A DNA stretch of 39,099 nt from a bacterium (lineage in GTDB: Bacteria; Krumholzibacteriota; Krumholzibacteriia; LZORAL124-64-63), in NCBI GenBank assembly GCA_003353795.1, contig PIVY01000022.1, positions 1-39,099 of the forward strand. The letters run 5' to 3'. Position 1 is the stretch's first letter, and every line of letters begins with the position of its first letter. Below, in pieces: positions 1-7,987 of this stretch. The position numbers and the translations under genes were made by a program. The notes below the pieces were generated by a model that was not told the origin of the DNA, searched no databases, and saw nothing but the letters and a program-made list of their open reading frames with translations.

Positions 1-1
1 G

Positions 2-1375
2 CAGTCCAAGGCGTACCAGGAGCAATGGAAGCCCATGGACGAGGTCGAGGCCGAGCGGCGTGAGTATCTGGAATCGGAGAAGCGGATCAAGGCCATCACG
101 GTGGTCTTCACCGACCTCGAGGGCCGTTTCCACATGCTTGATTACGACAAGAAGTTCCTGCTGAACAGCGATGTCCTGACCTTCGACGGCTCGTCCATCC
201 GCGGATTCACCCGGATCGCGGAGAGCGACCTCATCCTCAAGATCGACTGGCGCGCCTTCTACTGGATGCCCGCCGACATCTTCGGCCCCGGCAAGGTTCT
301 GGTCTTCGGCCACGTCTACGACCGGGAGGGCAATCCGTACGCCGCCGACTATCGCGGGCAGTTGCTCGCATACACCCAGAAGCTCTACCGGGAACAGAAC
401 ATTGTGGCCAACGTGGCACCCGAGATCGAGGGCTTCCTGTTCAACGGTCGTGACGCCGAGCGCAAGTACTACCGGACCGGCGAATTCGAGCTCATCTCCA
501 CCGGCGGCTACTACAACAGCCTGCCCCAGGATCCCCTGCGCCAGTTCATCGACGCTGCGGCCGAGGTCCAGCGCGCCATGGCCTTCGAGAACGAGAAGGA
601 CCACCCCGAGGTGGGGCCCAGCCAGTTCGAGATGAACTACAAGTACGCGCCGGCCCTCATCGCCGCCGACCGCATCCAGCTTTACAAGCTGCTCTGCCGC
701 CAGGTCGCCCAGAGCATGGGCTACACCGCCAGCTTCCTGCCCAAACCCATCACCGGCATCAACGGCAGCGGTATGCACGTCAACATCAGCATCGCCAAGA
801 ACGGCGAGAACCAGTTCTACGACGAGAACGGCGAGCACAACCTGTCCGGGTACGGGCAGCAGTTCGTCCGGCGCATCCTGCACAGCGCCGAGGACCTGTG
901 TCTGACCTTGAACGCCAGCGTCAACGCCTACCGCCGCCTCGACCCCAATTACGAGGCGCCCAACGAGATCGCCGCCAGTAGCGTGGACCGGAGTTCCATG
1001 ATCCGCATCCCCTTCGCCGGACGCAACGGCCAGCGGATCGAGGTGCGCTCGGTGGGGCCGGATGCCAACCCCTACCTGTTGATCTACGGACTGTTGCGCA
1101 CCGGTCTGGAGGGCCCTGAGCCCGATGCCAACGCGCCCAAGCCCAAGCGGATGCGCAAGCGGATGCTGCCCGGCAACATCTACGACGCCATGACCAGCCA
1201 TCGACGCAGCAGCTGGGTTCGGGAGCTCATGGGCGCCGACAGCCAGGCCAAGTACCTGGAGTTGAAGGAGGCGTGCGCCCACCGCTGTCCCCGTGAACTG
1301 GGCGACCGCATCAAGCGCGCCGAGATCATGTTCCACCACGAGGTGACGAATCAGATGTTGTGGAGTCGGTTCTAG
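2..1375 (+). CDS. glnA: Glutamine synthetase, class I type (5' end outside window)
   Basis: Makes glutamine from glutamate, ammonia and ATP in the cytoplasm. The frame is open to the left edge and the first ATG (35) lies inside a frame that already reads QSKAYQEQWKP, so the true start is probably upstream; 457 residues are visible. Family signatures in order are FDGSSIRGF, the metal-binding stretch APEIEGFLF, VGPSQFEMNY, the ATP/glutamate loop GINGSGMHVNIS, NEIAASSVDRSSMIRIP, and the arginine-rich RIEVRSVGPDANPYLLI. A tyrosine in NIYDAM sits where class I enzymes can be adenylylated; whether it is modified is unknown. The gene faces the STAS gene with only 9 bases between the stops. Identity is very secure. 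Confidence 0.96.
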   Translation, partial: QSKAYQEQWKPMDEVEAERREYLESEKRIKAITVVFTDLEGRFHMLDYDKKFLLNSDVLTFDGSSIRGFTRIAESDLILKIDWRAFYWMPADIFGPGKVLVFGHVYDREGNPYAADYRGQLLAYTQKLYREQNIVANVAPEIEGFLFNGRDAERKYYRTGEFELISTGGYYNSLPQDPLRQFIDAAAEVQRAMAFENEKDHPEVGPSQFEMNYKYAPALIAADRIQLYKLLCRQVAQSMGYTASFLPKPITGINGSGMHVNISIAKNGENQFYDENGEHNLSGYGQQFVRRILHSAEDLCLTLNASVNAYRRLDPNYEAPNEIAASSVDRSSMIRIPFAGRNGQRIEVRSVGPDANPYLLIYGLLRTGLEGPEPDANAPKPKRMRKRMLPGNIYDAMTSHRRSSWVRELMGADSQAKYLELKEACAHRCPRELGDRIKRAEIMFHHEVTNQMLWSRF

Positions 1376-1384
1376 ATCCTGGCC

Positions 1385-1825
1385 TCAGCCGCTCGCGCTG
1401 TCCGATTCCGGCGCGAGCGACTCCATCGCTTCGCCCATGGACTCCCGCACCTTCAGGTGCCAGACCAGTCCAGTGATCGTCAGGACGCTCATGACCCGTG
1501 AGTTCGGGTTGGTCACCACGCATGCCACGTCGCCTTCCCGCAGGAAGGCTTCGACTAGGATCAGCGTCGCGATGACTTCCGATGGCGCCCAGCGGACCTC
1601 GACCAGGTCGATGACCGCGCGGCGGATTCCCGACTCGAGGGAAGGCTTCACCGCTGCGCGGAACTCCTCGATCCCGAACTTGCCGGGCGGACTCTCGTGG
1701 CGGTGGATGAGGTGTTCGACACCCAGGGCGTCGAGGTGGATGATGTCGGTGCGGAAGGAAGAGGTTCCGGGGTAGAAGCGCACCACCAGGACCGGTGACG
1801 GCCGAGACGATTCACGATAGTTCAT
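1385..1825 (-). CDS. STAS-domain protein, anti-sigma antagonist-like
   Basis: A 146-residue cytoplasmic protein. Its second half follows the STAS pattern: strand AVIDLVEVRW, helix EVIATLILVEAFL, strand VACVVTNPNSRV, then VLTITGL, which is the usual STAS C-terminal helix. In SpoIIAA-type antagonists the loop before the helix reads D-S-S with the last serine phosphorylated; here it reads A-P-S, so the acidic residue and first serine are lost while a candidate phosphoserine remains. No anti-sigma kinase or sigma factor lies nearby, so the partner is unknown. GAGG sits about 8 bases before the ATG. The fold call is fairly firm; the regulatory role is inferred. Confidence 0.7.
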   Translation of the reverse strand: MNYRESSRPSPVLVVRFYPGTSSFRTDIIHLDALGVEHLIHRHESPPGKFGIEEFRAAVKPSLESGIRRAVIDLVEVRWAPSEVIATLILVEAFLREGDVACVVTNPNSRVMSVLTITGLVWHLKVRESMGEAMESLAPESDSASG

Positions 1826-2011
1826 GGCAGTCCTCGCCAGTCGTTCGCGCGCCCTGTCCCGGAACTTGCGGCCCCCACCGCGTCTTTCCCGGGATCATGC
1901 CCTCCCTGCAATCGCGAGTATCCTAGCAGATCCTCGCTCTTGAAAGGAATGTTTCGCAGAGCTCCCGCCGGCGAAACGCACGCGCCCGAGACGTGATCGG
2001 CGCGGTCCGGA

Positions 2012-2515
2012 TCACCGCTTCATCGTCAAAGTCTGCTTCGTCACGAAGTCCTCGCGGGGGTTGGCCAGATCGATATTCTGCACATACGTGTCGTTGCCCG
2101 TGAACTCGATGTTCATGCGCGCCTGGATCCGACCCGCGCTCTCCGCTTCACGGGGACCGAAGTCGAGGACCGCGCCGCCATTCTCCACGAGCACGTCGAA
2201 GGCGGCGACGTACCCCGCGGAGAAGAACTGGCGGAACACGAACGAGAGCCGGTCGTTGTCGAAGCTCATGTAGCCGACGTTCTCCCGGATCTCCTCGGTT
2301 CCATCCTCGCCGATCGCAACCATGTGCGTGGTCAGGCGCAGGAACTTGCCGCCCCACACCCGTTCCCAGTTCTGCGTGACGGTCAATGTGTATCCGGACT
2401 GCGTGCCGGTGCCGTGCCATTCTCCCACCAGGCGATCGAAATCGCTCCATGACAGGGCCTGGGCGGTGCTGGTCACCGCGAGCAGGCATGCTACAAGGAT
2501 CAGCGTCTTCCTCAT
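2012..2515 (-). CDS. Exported small beta-barrel-like protein of unknown function
   Basis: A 167-residue protein with a clear signal peptide (MRKTLILVACLLAVTSTAQA) and likely cleavage before LSWSDFDR. The mature part begins DFDRLVGEWHGTG and alternates short beta strands (YTLTVTQNW, FLRLTTHMV, RLSFVFRQF, AVLDFGPR), which resembles the DUF1579/calycin type of small barrel that starts with a 'LVGEW' segment. No catalytic residues can be assigned. GAGGAG stands a few bases before the ATG. It is divergent from the next gene, with 152 bases between starts. I can support export and a probable barrel, not a substrate. Confidence 0.65.
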   Translation of the reverse strand: MRKTLILVACLLAVTSTAQALSWSDFDRLVGEWHGTGTQSGYTLTVTQNWERVWGGKFLRLTTHMVAIGEDGTEEIRENVGYMSFDNDRLSFVFRQFFSAGYVAAFDVLVENGGAVLDFGPREAESAGRIQARMNIEFTGNDTYVQNIDLANPREDFVTKQTLTMKR

Positions 2516-2667
2516 GTCGCTCCTCGTGAATCGGCCGGGTCCGGCTCATGCTTCCAGAATCCATGCGATGATCAGTTTAGCCTCGATCCCGTGCTTTGTC
2601 TCGCCCGCCATGCAACTTCCTCGAACGACCGCGCGTCAACGATGCGGGCAGCAAGGAAAGGCTGGTG

Positions 2668-3492
2668 GTGACGGTGGGCGAGAATGGTCGTCTGGCGGGC
2701 AAGGGTTGCGGGATCGTGGGCGCGGTCATTGTGGGTGTGCCGCTGCTCGTCGTGGCAGTGGTCGGCGTGAAGACCTGCGCGCCGCTTCAGGAGGCCGGCG
2801 AGGCCATGGTGGAGCTCGAGCGGGCGCTGGGCTCCGATGCGCTCTATCGACCGTCGCCTTCGGGCGCCATACCGGCCGCACGGATGGTCCTCTTCCTGGA
2901 CGTGCGATCGAAGCTGGTGGAGGCGTGCGGCGATTACGGCCAGGTGCAGCGTGGATTCGACGCCGTGGACTCGCTGGAGACCCGGGATTCCGGCGACGCC
3001 GGCGAAGTCGGAGACGTGGCCATGGGACTCGGCGGCGCGGCGCTGGCAATCACGCCCTTCCTGGCGCGGTATTTCAAGCTCCGCAACGTCGCCCTGCTCG
3101 AGGCGTCCATGGGGCTGGAGGAGTATTCGTACATCTACGCCACCGCCTACCACGACCTTCTGCTTTCGGAGCGAACGCGCCGGGAGATCTTCTCCGACGG
3201 CGAGGCCCTGTCGCCCGAGGCCTCGGCGATGCTGGCCGTTTGTCTGGCTCGACAGCGGGAATCCGTGCAGCCGACCGACCAGATGGATCGCCACCACGCG
3301 GTGCTGGCTGCGGAGCAGCACAGGATGGAAGCCGAATCGAACCGGCTCATCTGGCAGGACGGCCTTCCCGAAGCTGTCCGCGCCAGTATCGACCCGTATC
3401 GGAAGCAGCTCGATGGACTCTTCTGTCGAGCGACGGCGGGACTGGATATGGAGCGGAGTTCGCGTCGGGCACTGCGCGTCGCTCTGGAGTAG
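2668..3492 (+). CDS. Membrane-anchored protein of unknown function
   Basis: About 274 residues. A hydrophobic segment near the N-terminus (GIVGAVIVGVPLLVVAVVGV) should anchor it with the rest exported; the following C-A-P-L does not make a good lipobox. The remainder is helical and charged, with no family I recognise. A second moderately hydrophobic stretch (MGLGGAALAITPFLARYF) may be a buried helix. The frame can be opened at TTG 2596, but AAGGAAAG at 2653-2660 lies at good distance from the GTG codons 2665 and 2668, so I prefer GTG 2668. It converges on the dehydrogenase gene with 33 bases between. Confidence 0.6.
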   Translation: MTVGENGRLAGKGCGIVGAVIVGVPLLVVAVVGVKTCAPLQEAGEAMVELERALGSDALYRPSPSGAIPAARMVLFLDVRSKLVEACGDYGQVQRGFDAVDSLETRDSGDAGEVGDVAMGLGGAALAITPFLARYFKLRNVALLEASMGLEEYSYIYATAYHDLLLSERTRREIFSDGEALSPEASAMLAVCLARQRESVQPTDQMDRHHAVLAAEQHRMEAESNRLIWQDGLPEAVRASIDPYRKQLDGLFCRATAGLDMERSSRRALRVALE

Positions 3493-3525
3493 CGTCGGCG
3501 GTCGTGTGGCCCTCCGCCCAGCACC

Positions 3526-4566
3526 TCAACCAGGCTCGATCACCGTGACGCCCGTGTCCGTGCACCGATCCATACGAACCAGTCGCTCGATGGCCTCCTC
3601 GAGGCCGACCGTTCGGCCGATCAACCGTTCCGGGCGCAGTGTCCCATTGCGGATCATGGCCAGCATCTCGGGATACCGGTAGGCCTGCATGCCGTGGCAT
3701 CCCACGATCTCCAGTTCGTGAGACATGACCTGGCCCATGGGTACGGCGGCATGGCTGTCGTCACCGACCATGACTCCGATCTGTACGTGCCGACCGCGCT
3801 TGCGCAGGTTGGCGATGGAGTTGAAGCAGGTGGTCGCGTTGCCCAGGGCGTCGATGGATACGTGCGCGCCGCCGTCGGTGATCTCCCGCACCGAGCCGGC
3901 CACGTCGTCTGTCGTGGCGCCGTTGACGGCGGCCACTGCGCCGACCGATCGGGCGAAGTCCAGCTTCCGATCGTCGATGTCGACGGCCACCACGCCGGCG
4001 CCCAGCGCGCTGGCGATCATGATGGCCGACAGGCCCACGCCGCCACAGCCATGCACCGCCACCCACTGTCCGCCCGTCACCTCGCCCTGGTCGACGACGC
4101 CGCGGAACGCCGTGACGAAGCGGCAGCCGAGGCTCGCGGCGGTGACGAAATCGAGCTCGTCGGGCAGGCGCACGAGGTTGGTGTCGGCGTATCCGATGGC
4201 CACGTACTCGGCGAACGATCCCCAGTGGGTGAAGCCCGGCTGGAACTGGTGGTCGCAGACCTGGTGATTGCCCGAGGCGCACTGGGGGCAGGCTCCGCAG
4301 CCGCCGACGAACGGGACGGTGACCCGGTCGCCGGCCTGCCAGAGCGTGACGTTCTTCCCCACGGCCTCGACGACGCCGGCCAGCTCGTGGCCGGGGACGT
4401 GGGGCAGGGAGATGTCGGGGTCGTTGCCCATCCAACCGTGCCAGTCGCTGCGGCACAGTCCGGTGGCGTGGACCTTGACGACCACGCCGTCGCGAGGCGG
4501 CGCAGGGTCGGGAACCGCTTCGAGGCTCGGCAGCGTGGCGAACTCCGTGTAGATCATGGCTCTCAT
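3526..4566 (-). CDS. Zinc-dependent alcohol dehydrogenase, MDR family
   Basis: A 346-residue NAD(P)-dependent medium-chain dehydrogenase. Catalytic zinc ligands are visible as C38 (GLCRSDWHG), H60-E61 (PGHELAG) and C148 (LGCRF). The structural zinc site is C90, C93, C96 and C104. The nucleotide-binding Rossmann motif GCGGVG is at 173-178, followed by the acidic end of the second strand (VDIDDRK), which favours NAD over NADP. The start at 4566 is chosen because GGAGG lies just upstream; a longer reading from 4632 adds an unlike N-terminus. The physiological substrate cannot be read from the sequence and the neighbours give no pathway. Confidence 0.9.
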   Translation of the reverse strand: MRAMIYTEFATLPSLEAVPDPAPPRDGVVVKVHATGLCRSDWHGWMGNDPDISLPHVPGHELAGVVEAVGKNVTLWQAGDRVTVPFVGGCGACPQCASGNHQVCDHQFQPGFTHWGSFAEYVAIGYADTNLVRLPDELDFVTAASLGCRFVTAFRGVVDQGEVTGGQWVAVHGCGGVGLSAIMIASALGAGVVAVDIDDRKLDFARSVGAVAAVNGATTDDVAGSVREITDGGAHVSIDALGNATTCFNSIANLRKRGRHVQIGVMVGDDSHAAVPMGQVMSHELEIVGCHGMQAYRYPEMLAMIRNGTLRPERLIGRTVGLEEAIERLVRMDRCTDTGVTVIEPG

Positions 4567-4745
4567 GACGGCCTCCGGGAAAACTCGGTCGCGGTGATCG
4601 TGGCGCCGGCGAGCATACAGCATTCCGGCCACGCCCGTTACCGGCTGCTCCGGCCGTTCGGCTCGCCCGCTGGACTTGCACCGGTGGGTCTGGCATCATG
4701 AGCCGTCCGCCGTCGCCCTCGCCAGCTCGAACCCGGAGAGTCGCC

Positions 4746-5453
4746 ATGAGCATTCACATCGGAGCCGAACCGGGACAGATCGCGCCCACCGTTCTGTTGC
4801 CTGGCGACCCGCTGCGCGCGCGATTCATCGCCGAGACCTTCCTCGAGGACGCCGTCTGCTTCAACGAGGTCCGCGGCATGCTCGGTTACACCGGTCGCTT
4901 CGAGGGCAAGCCAGTCTCCGTCATGGGCACCGGCATGGGCATGCCGTCCCATTCCATCTACGTCCACGAGTTGATTGCCGAGTACGGCGCGAAGACCCTC
5001 ATCCGAGTGGGTACCTGCGGCGCGCTCCAGCCGGACCTGCAGATCGGCGACGTGATCGTGGCGCAGGCCGCGTCCACCGATTCCCAGATCAACCGGCGGC
5101 ACTTCGGCGGGCTCGACTACGCTCCGGCCGCCAGCTTCGACCTGCTCCGGCGCGCCCACGACGCCGCCCTCGCGCGGTCGGACCGCGTCCGCGTGGGCGG
5201 CATCCTCTCCTCCGATACCTTTTATGACGAGGATCGCGACTGGTGGCGCGTCTGGGCCGCAGCCGGCATCCTGGCCGTGGAGATGGAGACGTCGGCCCTC
5301 TACACGCTGGCCGCGCGACACCGCGTCGACGCGCTCGCGTTGCTGTCGGTCAGCGACAACCTGACCAACGCGCAGGAGGCCACGGCGGAGCAGCGGGAGA
5401 AGGGTTTCCCGATGATGGCGGAGATCGCCCTGTCCATCGCGCCGGCCGACTGA
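4746..5453 (+). CDS. deoD: Purine nucleoside phosphorylase, DeoD type
   Basis: Cleaves purine (deoxy)nucleosides with phosphate to the free base and (deoxy)ribose-1-phosphate in purine salvage. It has 235 residues, the usual length of the hexameric bacterial enzyme. The residues known from E. coli DeoD fall at the same numbers: H4, G20 and R24 (PGDPLRA), R43, R87 (RVGTCGA), M180-E181 (VEMETSALY), D204 (VSDNL) and R217. Position 90 is Thr where E. coli has Ser. GGAGAG precedes the ATG at 4746; an upstream ATG at 4698 would add a non-homologous leader. It ends 2 bases before the convergent cotransporter gene. Confidence 0.96.
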   Translation: MSIHIGAEPGQIAPTVLLPGDPLRARFIAETFLEDAVCFNEVRGMLGYTGRFEGKPVSVMGTGMGMPSHSIYVHELIAEYGAKTLIRVGTCGALQPDLQIGDVIVAQAASTDSQINRRHFGGLDYAPAASFDLLRRAHDAALARSDRVRVGGILSSDTFYDEDRDWWRVWAAAGILAVEMETSALYTLAARHRVDALALLSVSDNLTNAQEATAEQREKGFPMMAEIALSIAPAD

Positions 5454-5455
5454 CC

Positions 5456-7132
5456 CTACTTTTCTCCCGCCAGCGTCTCGGCGATGTTCAGCACGTGATC
5501 CTTGGTCCGCCGGTAGTTGTTCAGCATGTCGGTGAAGATCAGCGCGGCCCGTGGCGTGGCGCTCTCCTGCCCCAGCAGCGCCAGATATCGTTTCCGGCAT
5601 TCCTTGGCGAACACGGCGATGGCCTCGCCCTGAATGTTCGCCTTGCTGAGCACCTCGGGCCTCCGGGACGAAACGCCTTCGGAGACCATGGCCAGGTACT
5701 CGTCCACCAGGTCGTGCAGCTTCAAGAGGTCGTCGCGGGCGCCTTCGCCGAACTTCATGCCCTTCTTGATCCGCTTCAGGTTGAGCTTGAGGATCCAGGC
5801 GTAGTAGTCGCTCACCGATTCGTACTCGTCGGCCATGCGGAGCTGTTCCTTGGCGGCCTCCACGAGATCGGTGGTGATGTTGCCCGACAGGATGTGGGTG
5901 AGGAACTCGGTGACCTCGTCCTGCATGATGTCCAGGATCTCTTCGCGATGCAGGATCCGGCGCGTGACGTTCTCGTCGATCTCGTCGGACTCGAGAGCAG
6001 TGCGGAGCATGGTGCTCATCTTGGCGACGTGTTCGCCCATGCGCAGGATCTCGTCCTGGGACTGGGCGATGCCCATGGCCGGCGAATCGAGCAGGCGGAC
6101 GTCGAGGAAGGTGAGGTGGGGGGTCTCGCGATGATCCTTGTCCGGCACCAGGCGGGTCACGAGCCTGGCGAATGGGCCGAGCGCCGGCAGGAAGACTAGG
6201 GTGTTGATGATGTTGAAGCCGGAGTGCGTCAGTGCGATCTTGGTCACGATGCTGGGAGTGAGCGAGAACAGGTGTCCGAACGAGTTCAGTAAGGTCTCGA
6301 CCAACGACGTGTACCAGAAGAAGACGGGCACCAGCCACAGCGTGCCGACCACGTTGAAGATGATGTGACCGTAGGCCGCGCGCTTGGCGTTCACCGAGGC
6401 GCCGAGCGACGCCAGATAGGCCGTGATGGTGGTACCCACGTTCAGCCCCAGGATCAAGGCCGCGGCGGTGGGGAACTCGATGATGCCCGACTGCGCCAGG
6501 GCGATGGTGATGCCCAGGGTCGCCGACGACGACTGGACCACCATGGTGGCGAGGCAACCGACGAGGGCGCATTTCAGCACGCCGAGCATCGTGACCCCGG
6601 ACATGGTGGCGAAGAGCTGCAGAAGGAGTTCGTTGACCTGCGGATGCTTGAATCCGGAGGACATGGTCTCCAGTCCGAAGAAGATCATGCCGACGCCGCA
6701 GATCGCCATGGCCGTGTAGCGCGCCCGCTCGTTCTTCACGAACAGGTAGATCAGCGCCGCGATGCCGAGGATGGGCAGTCCGTACTTGCCGATCTTCAGG
6801 GCCAGGATCCAGCCGGTGATCGTGGTGCCGACGTTGGCGCCGATGATCACGCCGAGCGCCTGCATCAGGGTCATGAAGCCGCCGTTGACGAAGCCGACCA
6901 CCATGACCGAGGTGACCGAGCTCGACTGGACCACGCTGGTGACGATGGTGCCGATGGCGCAGGCGGCGATCCGGTGGTTGGTCACCGCGCTGATGAGACT
7001 TCGCAGCCGGTTGCCCGCCACGGCCTGCATGCCGTCGGACATGAACTTCATTCCGAGCAGGAAGATGCCGAGGCCACCCACCGCCTTGAAGACCAGGGCG
7101 TTGATGACGATGCCAGTGAGTCCGTCGTTCAT
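5456..7132 (-). CDS. Na/Pi cotransporter family protein with C-terminal PhoU-like domain
   Basis: A 558-residue inner membrane protein of the NptA/YjbB type, expected to move phosphate with sodium. The N-terminal two thirds hold the inverted repeat of the family: two copies of the QSSS signature (VVQSSSVTSVMVVG and VVQSSSATLGITIAL), each followed by a GxNVGTTIT segment, set in several hydrophobic helices. From about residue 340 the chain becomes soluble and helical (DEILRMGEHVAKMSTMLRTA and on), matching the PhoU-like tail seen in many bacterial members. GAGGG precedes the ATG. Upstream, 7133-7477 holds the inverted-repeat element rather than a gene. Family assignment is secure; direction and substrate are inferred. 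Confidence 0.92.
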   Translation of the reverse strand: MNDGLTGIVINALVFKAVGGLGIFLLGMKFMSDGMQAVAGNRLRSLISAVTNHRIAACAIGTIVTSVVQSSSVTSVMVVGFVNGGFMTLMQALGVIIGANVGTTITGWILALKIGKYGLPILGIAALIYLFVKNERARYTAMAICGVGMIFFGLETMSSGFKHPQVNELLLQLFATMSGVTMLGVLKCALVGCLATMVVQSSSATLGITIALAQSGIIEFPTAAALILGLNVGTTITAYLASLGASVNAKRAAYGHIIFNVVGTLWLVPVFFWYTSLVETLLNSFGHLFSLTPSIVTKIALTHSGFNIINTLVFLPALGPFARLVTRLVPDKDHRETPHLTFLDVRLLDSPAMGIAQSQDEILRMGEHVAKMSTMLRTALESDEIDENVTRRILHREEILDIMQDEVTEFLTHILSGNITTDLVEAAKEQLRMADEYESVSDYYAWILKLNLKRIKKGMKFGEGARDDLLKLHDLVDEYLAMVSEGVSSRRPEVLSKANIQGEAIAVFAKECRKRYLALLGQESATPRAALIFTDMLNNYRRTKDHVLNIAETLAGEK

Positions 7133-7477
7133 GGAGAGGCCCTCGGATTCGATGAACCAGGAGGAAGAACGGCTGGGCGGGACCGCTCGGGGCTGCTCTG
7201 GTCATTTATGGCCTTGAGTCCGTGGGAGCCAAGAGAAAAATCGCGGCGGAATCTGTACCCTTCTGGTTGGATTGAGACGTGCCTCAGAGAATGTTGATGG
7301 TCCCTTTTCCCGAGCAGTCGTCAGGGAGTTGTTGATGTTTCGCCCGGTGGGCGACAAGAATCGTGAGTGATTCTCCGATCAGGATCGACCATCAACATTC
7401 TTCTAGGCACGTTCCAATCCATGCTACGGTGGGCGTGTAGGCGGTCTGGAAGGCATGACGCAGATGGGTGCCAACTG
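7133..7477. other. Divergent intergenic region between cotransporter and DinB-like genes
   Basis: This 345-base gap holds no convincing gene. Its main content is the 154-bp symmetrical element at 7268-7421. Promoters for both flanking genes must lie here, but I see no confident -35/-10 pair. Confidence 0.6.
7268..7421. repeat. 154-bp element bounded by 35-bp imperfect inverted repeats
   Basis: The arms are 7268-7302 and 7387-7421. Reverse-complementing the left arm gives 30 of 35 identities to the right arm, with the innermost 15 bases (GACCATCAACATTCT) identical. The 84 bases between fold into further small hairpins: TCGCCC/GGGCGA (7340-7354), AGAATC/GATTCT (7357-7374) and CGATC/GATCG (7376-7387). 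No transposase or target duplication is visible. It could be a miniature inverted-repeat element, a structured RNA, or a cruciform-forming regulatory site between two divergent genes. Confidence 0.75.
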
Positions 7478-7987
7478 ATGGAACACGCCATTCGACTCTA
7501 CGCCTGGAATCTGCTGTATGCGCAGGCGCTGGTCGCCGATATCTCGGCAGATCAATGCACGGAGTCAGGAGGCCCTGGGCTCGAGAATCATCCCGCCTGG
7601 ACCATCGGTCATCTGGTCACCGGTTCCGACCTCCTCGCCGAGGATCTGGGCCTGGAGCGCGACCTGCCCGAGGGGTGGCGGGAGCTCTTCGAACGGCGTG
7701 GCCCCGGAGACCCGCGACTTCCCGATCCCGAGCGCCGGGCGTACCCGCCGATGGAGGAGCTGCTCGCCGAGCTCGAACGGCAGCACGCCCGGGTGGAAGA
7801 TGCGTGGCGAAAGATGGCGGCAGGCACGGATCTCGACGAGCGGCTCGCGTGGCGATTCGGCGCGGAACTCCCCACGCTTGGTGACGCGGTCGTTTTTCTC
7901 GCCGTCAGCCACGAGTCCATGCACCTGGGTCAGCTCGCGGCCTGGCGCCGCGCCCGAGGGTTGCCGTCCGCGTTGGGCTCGCTCTGA
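7478..7987 (+). CDS. DinB-like (YfiT/DinB four-helix) protein
   Basis: A 169-residue cytoplasmic protein with the layout of the DinB superfamily: an N-terminal helix (AIRLYAWNLLYAQAL), a first histidine in NHPAWTIGHLVTG, and the C-terminal HESMHLGQLAAWRRARG in which two further histidines sit one turn apart. These three form the metal site in the family. Members act as metal-dependent thiol transferases or have no known activity; the substrate here is unknown. I start at ATG 7478 because the family begins here; a longer reading from 7367 would translate part of the inverted-repeat element. The last 58 bases overlap the end of the convergent radical SAM gene. Confidence 0.8.
   Translation: MEHAIRLYAWNLLYAQALVADISADQCTESGGPGLENHPAWTIGHLVTGSDLLAEDLGLERDLPEGWRELFERRGPGDPRLPDPERRAYPPMEELLAELERQHARVEDAWRKMAAGTDLDERLAWRFGAELPTLGDAVVFLAVSHESMHLGQLAAWRRARGLPSALGSL

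Noticed and set aside
4638-7205. Very long minus-strand reading frame across the deoD/cotransporter region, and similar frames of several hundred codons at 10198-12948, 12168-14606 and 17029-18588
   Set aside because: Most of their length is Arg/Gly/Pro/His-rich text antiparallel to or out of frame with recognised genes, as expected in GC-rich DNA. Only the recognised gene portions are kept.
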